A DNA stretch of 6,253 bases, taken from positions 1 to 6,253 of the forward strand of contig CAMATR010000119.1 in NCBI GenBank assembly GCA_945861175.1, read 5' to 3'. This document shows positions 5,350 to 6,253 of the stretch, piece after piece. The translations under genes and the position numbers were made by a program. Numbering within the stretch: position 1 is the first letter of the stretch; each line of letters starts with the position of its first letter. Origin of the DNA: Chitinophaga pinensis (lineage in GTDB: Bacteria > Bacteroidota > Bacteroidia > Flavobacteriales_D > Crocinitomicaceae). Under the pieces are notes generated by a model that was given only the letters and a program-made list of their open reading frames with translations, searched no databases and was not told the origin of the DNA.

Positions 5350-6253
5350 TTGAAAAAACTTCTTTTCATATTGTCATTCTTTTTAGTTCAGCTTACTTAT
5401 GGGCAGCAAGAATTGACGAGGATACTTTTTATCTTAGACGCCTCCAACAGCATGAATGCCTATTGGGATGACAATCAGACTCGAATTCAAGCGGCCAAAG
5501 AACTTTTAGCACAAACCGTTGATAGTCTAAGGGGTACAGCAAATCTTGAAATTGCACTTCGTGTATATGGACATCAATCACCAATAACAGCAACTTTCCA
5601 AGATTGCAACGATACCAAATTGGAAATCCCGTTTGGAAAAGACAATTACGATAAAGTAAAATATCGTATTCGTTCGATTGAAGCAAAAGGAACGACACCA
5701 ATTGCACGATCTCTTGAAGCAGCAGCAGAAGATTTCCCTGATCAAAATGCAAGAAACATAATCATACTTATTACTGATGGTCTCGAAGCTTGCGACAATG
5801 ACCCGTGTGTTATTGCTAAAAAACTCAAAGACAAAGGAGTAAAAGTTACACCATTCGTCATAGGCTTGGGGATGGACCTTTCCTACCTCGACAAGTTTAA
5901 TTGCATTGGCACCTATGCGGACGCAGAAACGAAGGATGCATTCAGAAATGTATTAAAAAACGTTGTATCTAAAGCTTTACTGAATACGACAGTTCAAATT
6001 AATTTGAATGATATTTCAAAAAACCCAAAAGAAACAGATGTAACAATGTTTTTGTATGAAGCAGGAACTACTAATTTGAAATATACATTTATTCATACTA
6101 TTAATCGATTTGGGAATCCAGACACCCTGATTATGGATCCCGCTTTAAAATATGATCTTGTTGTAAACACTATTCCACTCATTATCAAAAAGAACATCAC
6201 ACTGCAAAAACACATTCATAATACTATCAGCGTTGATGCCCCCCAAGGATTCA
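5350..6253 (+). CDS. Secreted VWA-domain protein, 5' part (TTG start, 3' end outside window)
   Basis: The frame is open from TTG 5350 to the window edge (301 codons seen). An in-frame TAG at 5332-5334 bounds it upstream. The first ATG, at 5452, would delete the signal peptide and cut the metal-binding motif, so TTG is the best start. Residues 1-18 are a signal peptide (KKLLFILSFFLVQLTYG, then QQ). A von Willebrand A domain spans about 22-210 with a complete MIDAS site: DASNS (Asp30, Ser32, Ser34), Thr115 or Thr116 in KGTTPIA, and Asp143 in ITDG. Cys86, Cys148, Cys153 and Cys185 may form disulphides outside the cytoplasm. From about 215 on, a beta-rich region of unknown type begins (TTVQINLNDIS.., YTFIHTINRFGNPDTL). 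VWA domains bind protein partners through a metal ion; the partner here is unknown. It lies 4 bp after the transketolase N-subunit, so co-transcription is likely, but a shared function is not shown. Confidence 0.9.
   Translation, partial: MKKLLFILSFFLVQLTYGQQELTRILFILDASNSMNAYWDDNQTRIQAAKELLAQTVDSLRGTANLEIALRVYGHQSPITATFQDCNDTKLEIPFGKDNYDKVKYRIRSIEAKGTTPIARSLEAAAEDFPDQNARNIIILITDGLEACDNDPCVIAKKLKDKGVKVTPFVIGLGMDLSYLDKFNCIGTYADAETKDAFRNVLKNVVSKALLNTTVQINLNDISKNPKETDVTMFLYEAGTTNLKYTFIHTINRFGNPDTLIMDPALKYDLVVNTIPLIIKKNITLQKHIHNTISVDAPQGF

Noticed and set aside
5429..5752. Minus-strand frame of 107 codons
   Set aside because: It is antisense to the VWA gene, whose MIDAS motif and signal peptide show the plus strand is the coding one.

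Overview
The window is AT-rich DNA from a member of the Bacteroidota, most likely Flavobacteriales; a Crocinitomicaceae/Fluviicola-like lineage is a guess from memory. The evidence is a secreted multidomain protein with a type IX secretion (CHU_C / type B sorting) C-terminus, signal peptides ending in ..YAQ, ..FGQ or ..YGQ, a SPOR protein of the kind common in this phylum, a transketolase split into separate subunit genes, start codons mostly without Shine-Dalgarno sequences, and TAnnTTTG-type -7 promoter elements.

Layout, left to right. (1) Positions 1-441, plus strand: the 3' end of a gene whose product ends in a SPOR (peptidoglycan-binding) domain after a charged Glu/Gln/Lys-rich linker that contains an 18-bp tandem repeat. 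(2) Positions 438-1427, minus strand: a complete type I glyceraldehyde-3-phosphate dehydrogenase. It converges on the SPOR gene and their stop codons share the four bases TTAA. (3) Positions 1428-1535: a short spacer with a Rho-independent terminator for the next minus-strand gene and a weak candidate promoter for gap. (4) Positions 1536-4364, minus strand: a probable two-gene operon encoding a small unrecognised secreted protein (123 aa), then, 6 bp later, an 816-aa exported protein with CUB-like, PKD-like, proprotein-convertase P-like and CHU_C domains. (5) Positions 4365-4502: a divergent intergenic region with perfect TAnnTTTG matches facing both ways. (6) Positions 4503-5345, plus strand: the N-terminal (thiamine-diphosphate-binding) subunit of a split transketolase. 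(7) From 5350 to the window edge, plus strand: a secreted von Willebrand factor A protein with a TTG start, 4 bp after the transketolase stop and cut off by the window end.

GAPDH and transketolase are central carbon metabolism (glycolysis/gluconeogenesis and the pentose phosphate pathway), but they lie in separate units on opposite strands and need not be co-regulated. The exported CUB/P-domain protein and its small partner are the accessory part of the window, as is the VWA protein. No RNA genes, insertion sequences, CRISPR arrays or phage genes were seen. I found no firm evidence of a new defence or mobile system. The least explained items are the two-gene secreted operon and the VWA gene placed directly behind the transketolase N-subunit, where the C-subunit would be the simplest expectation.
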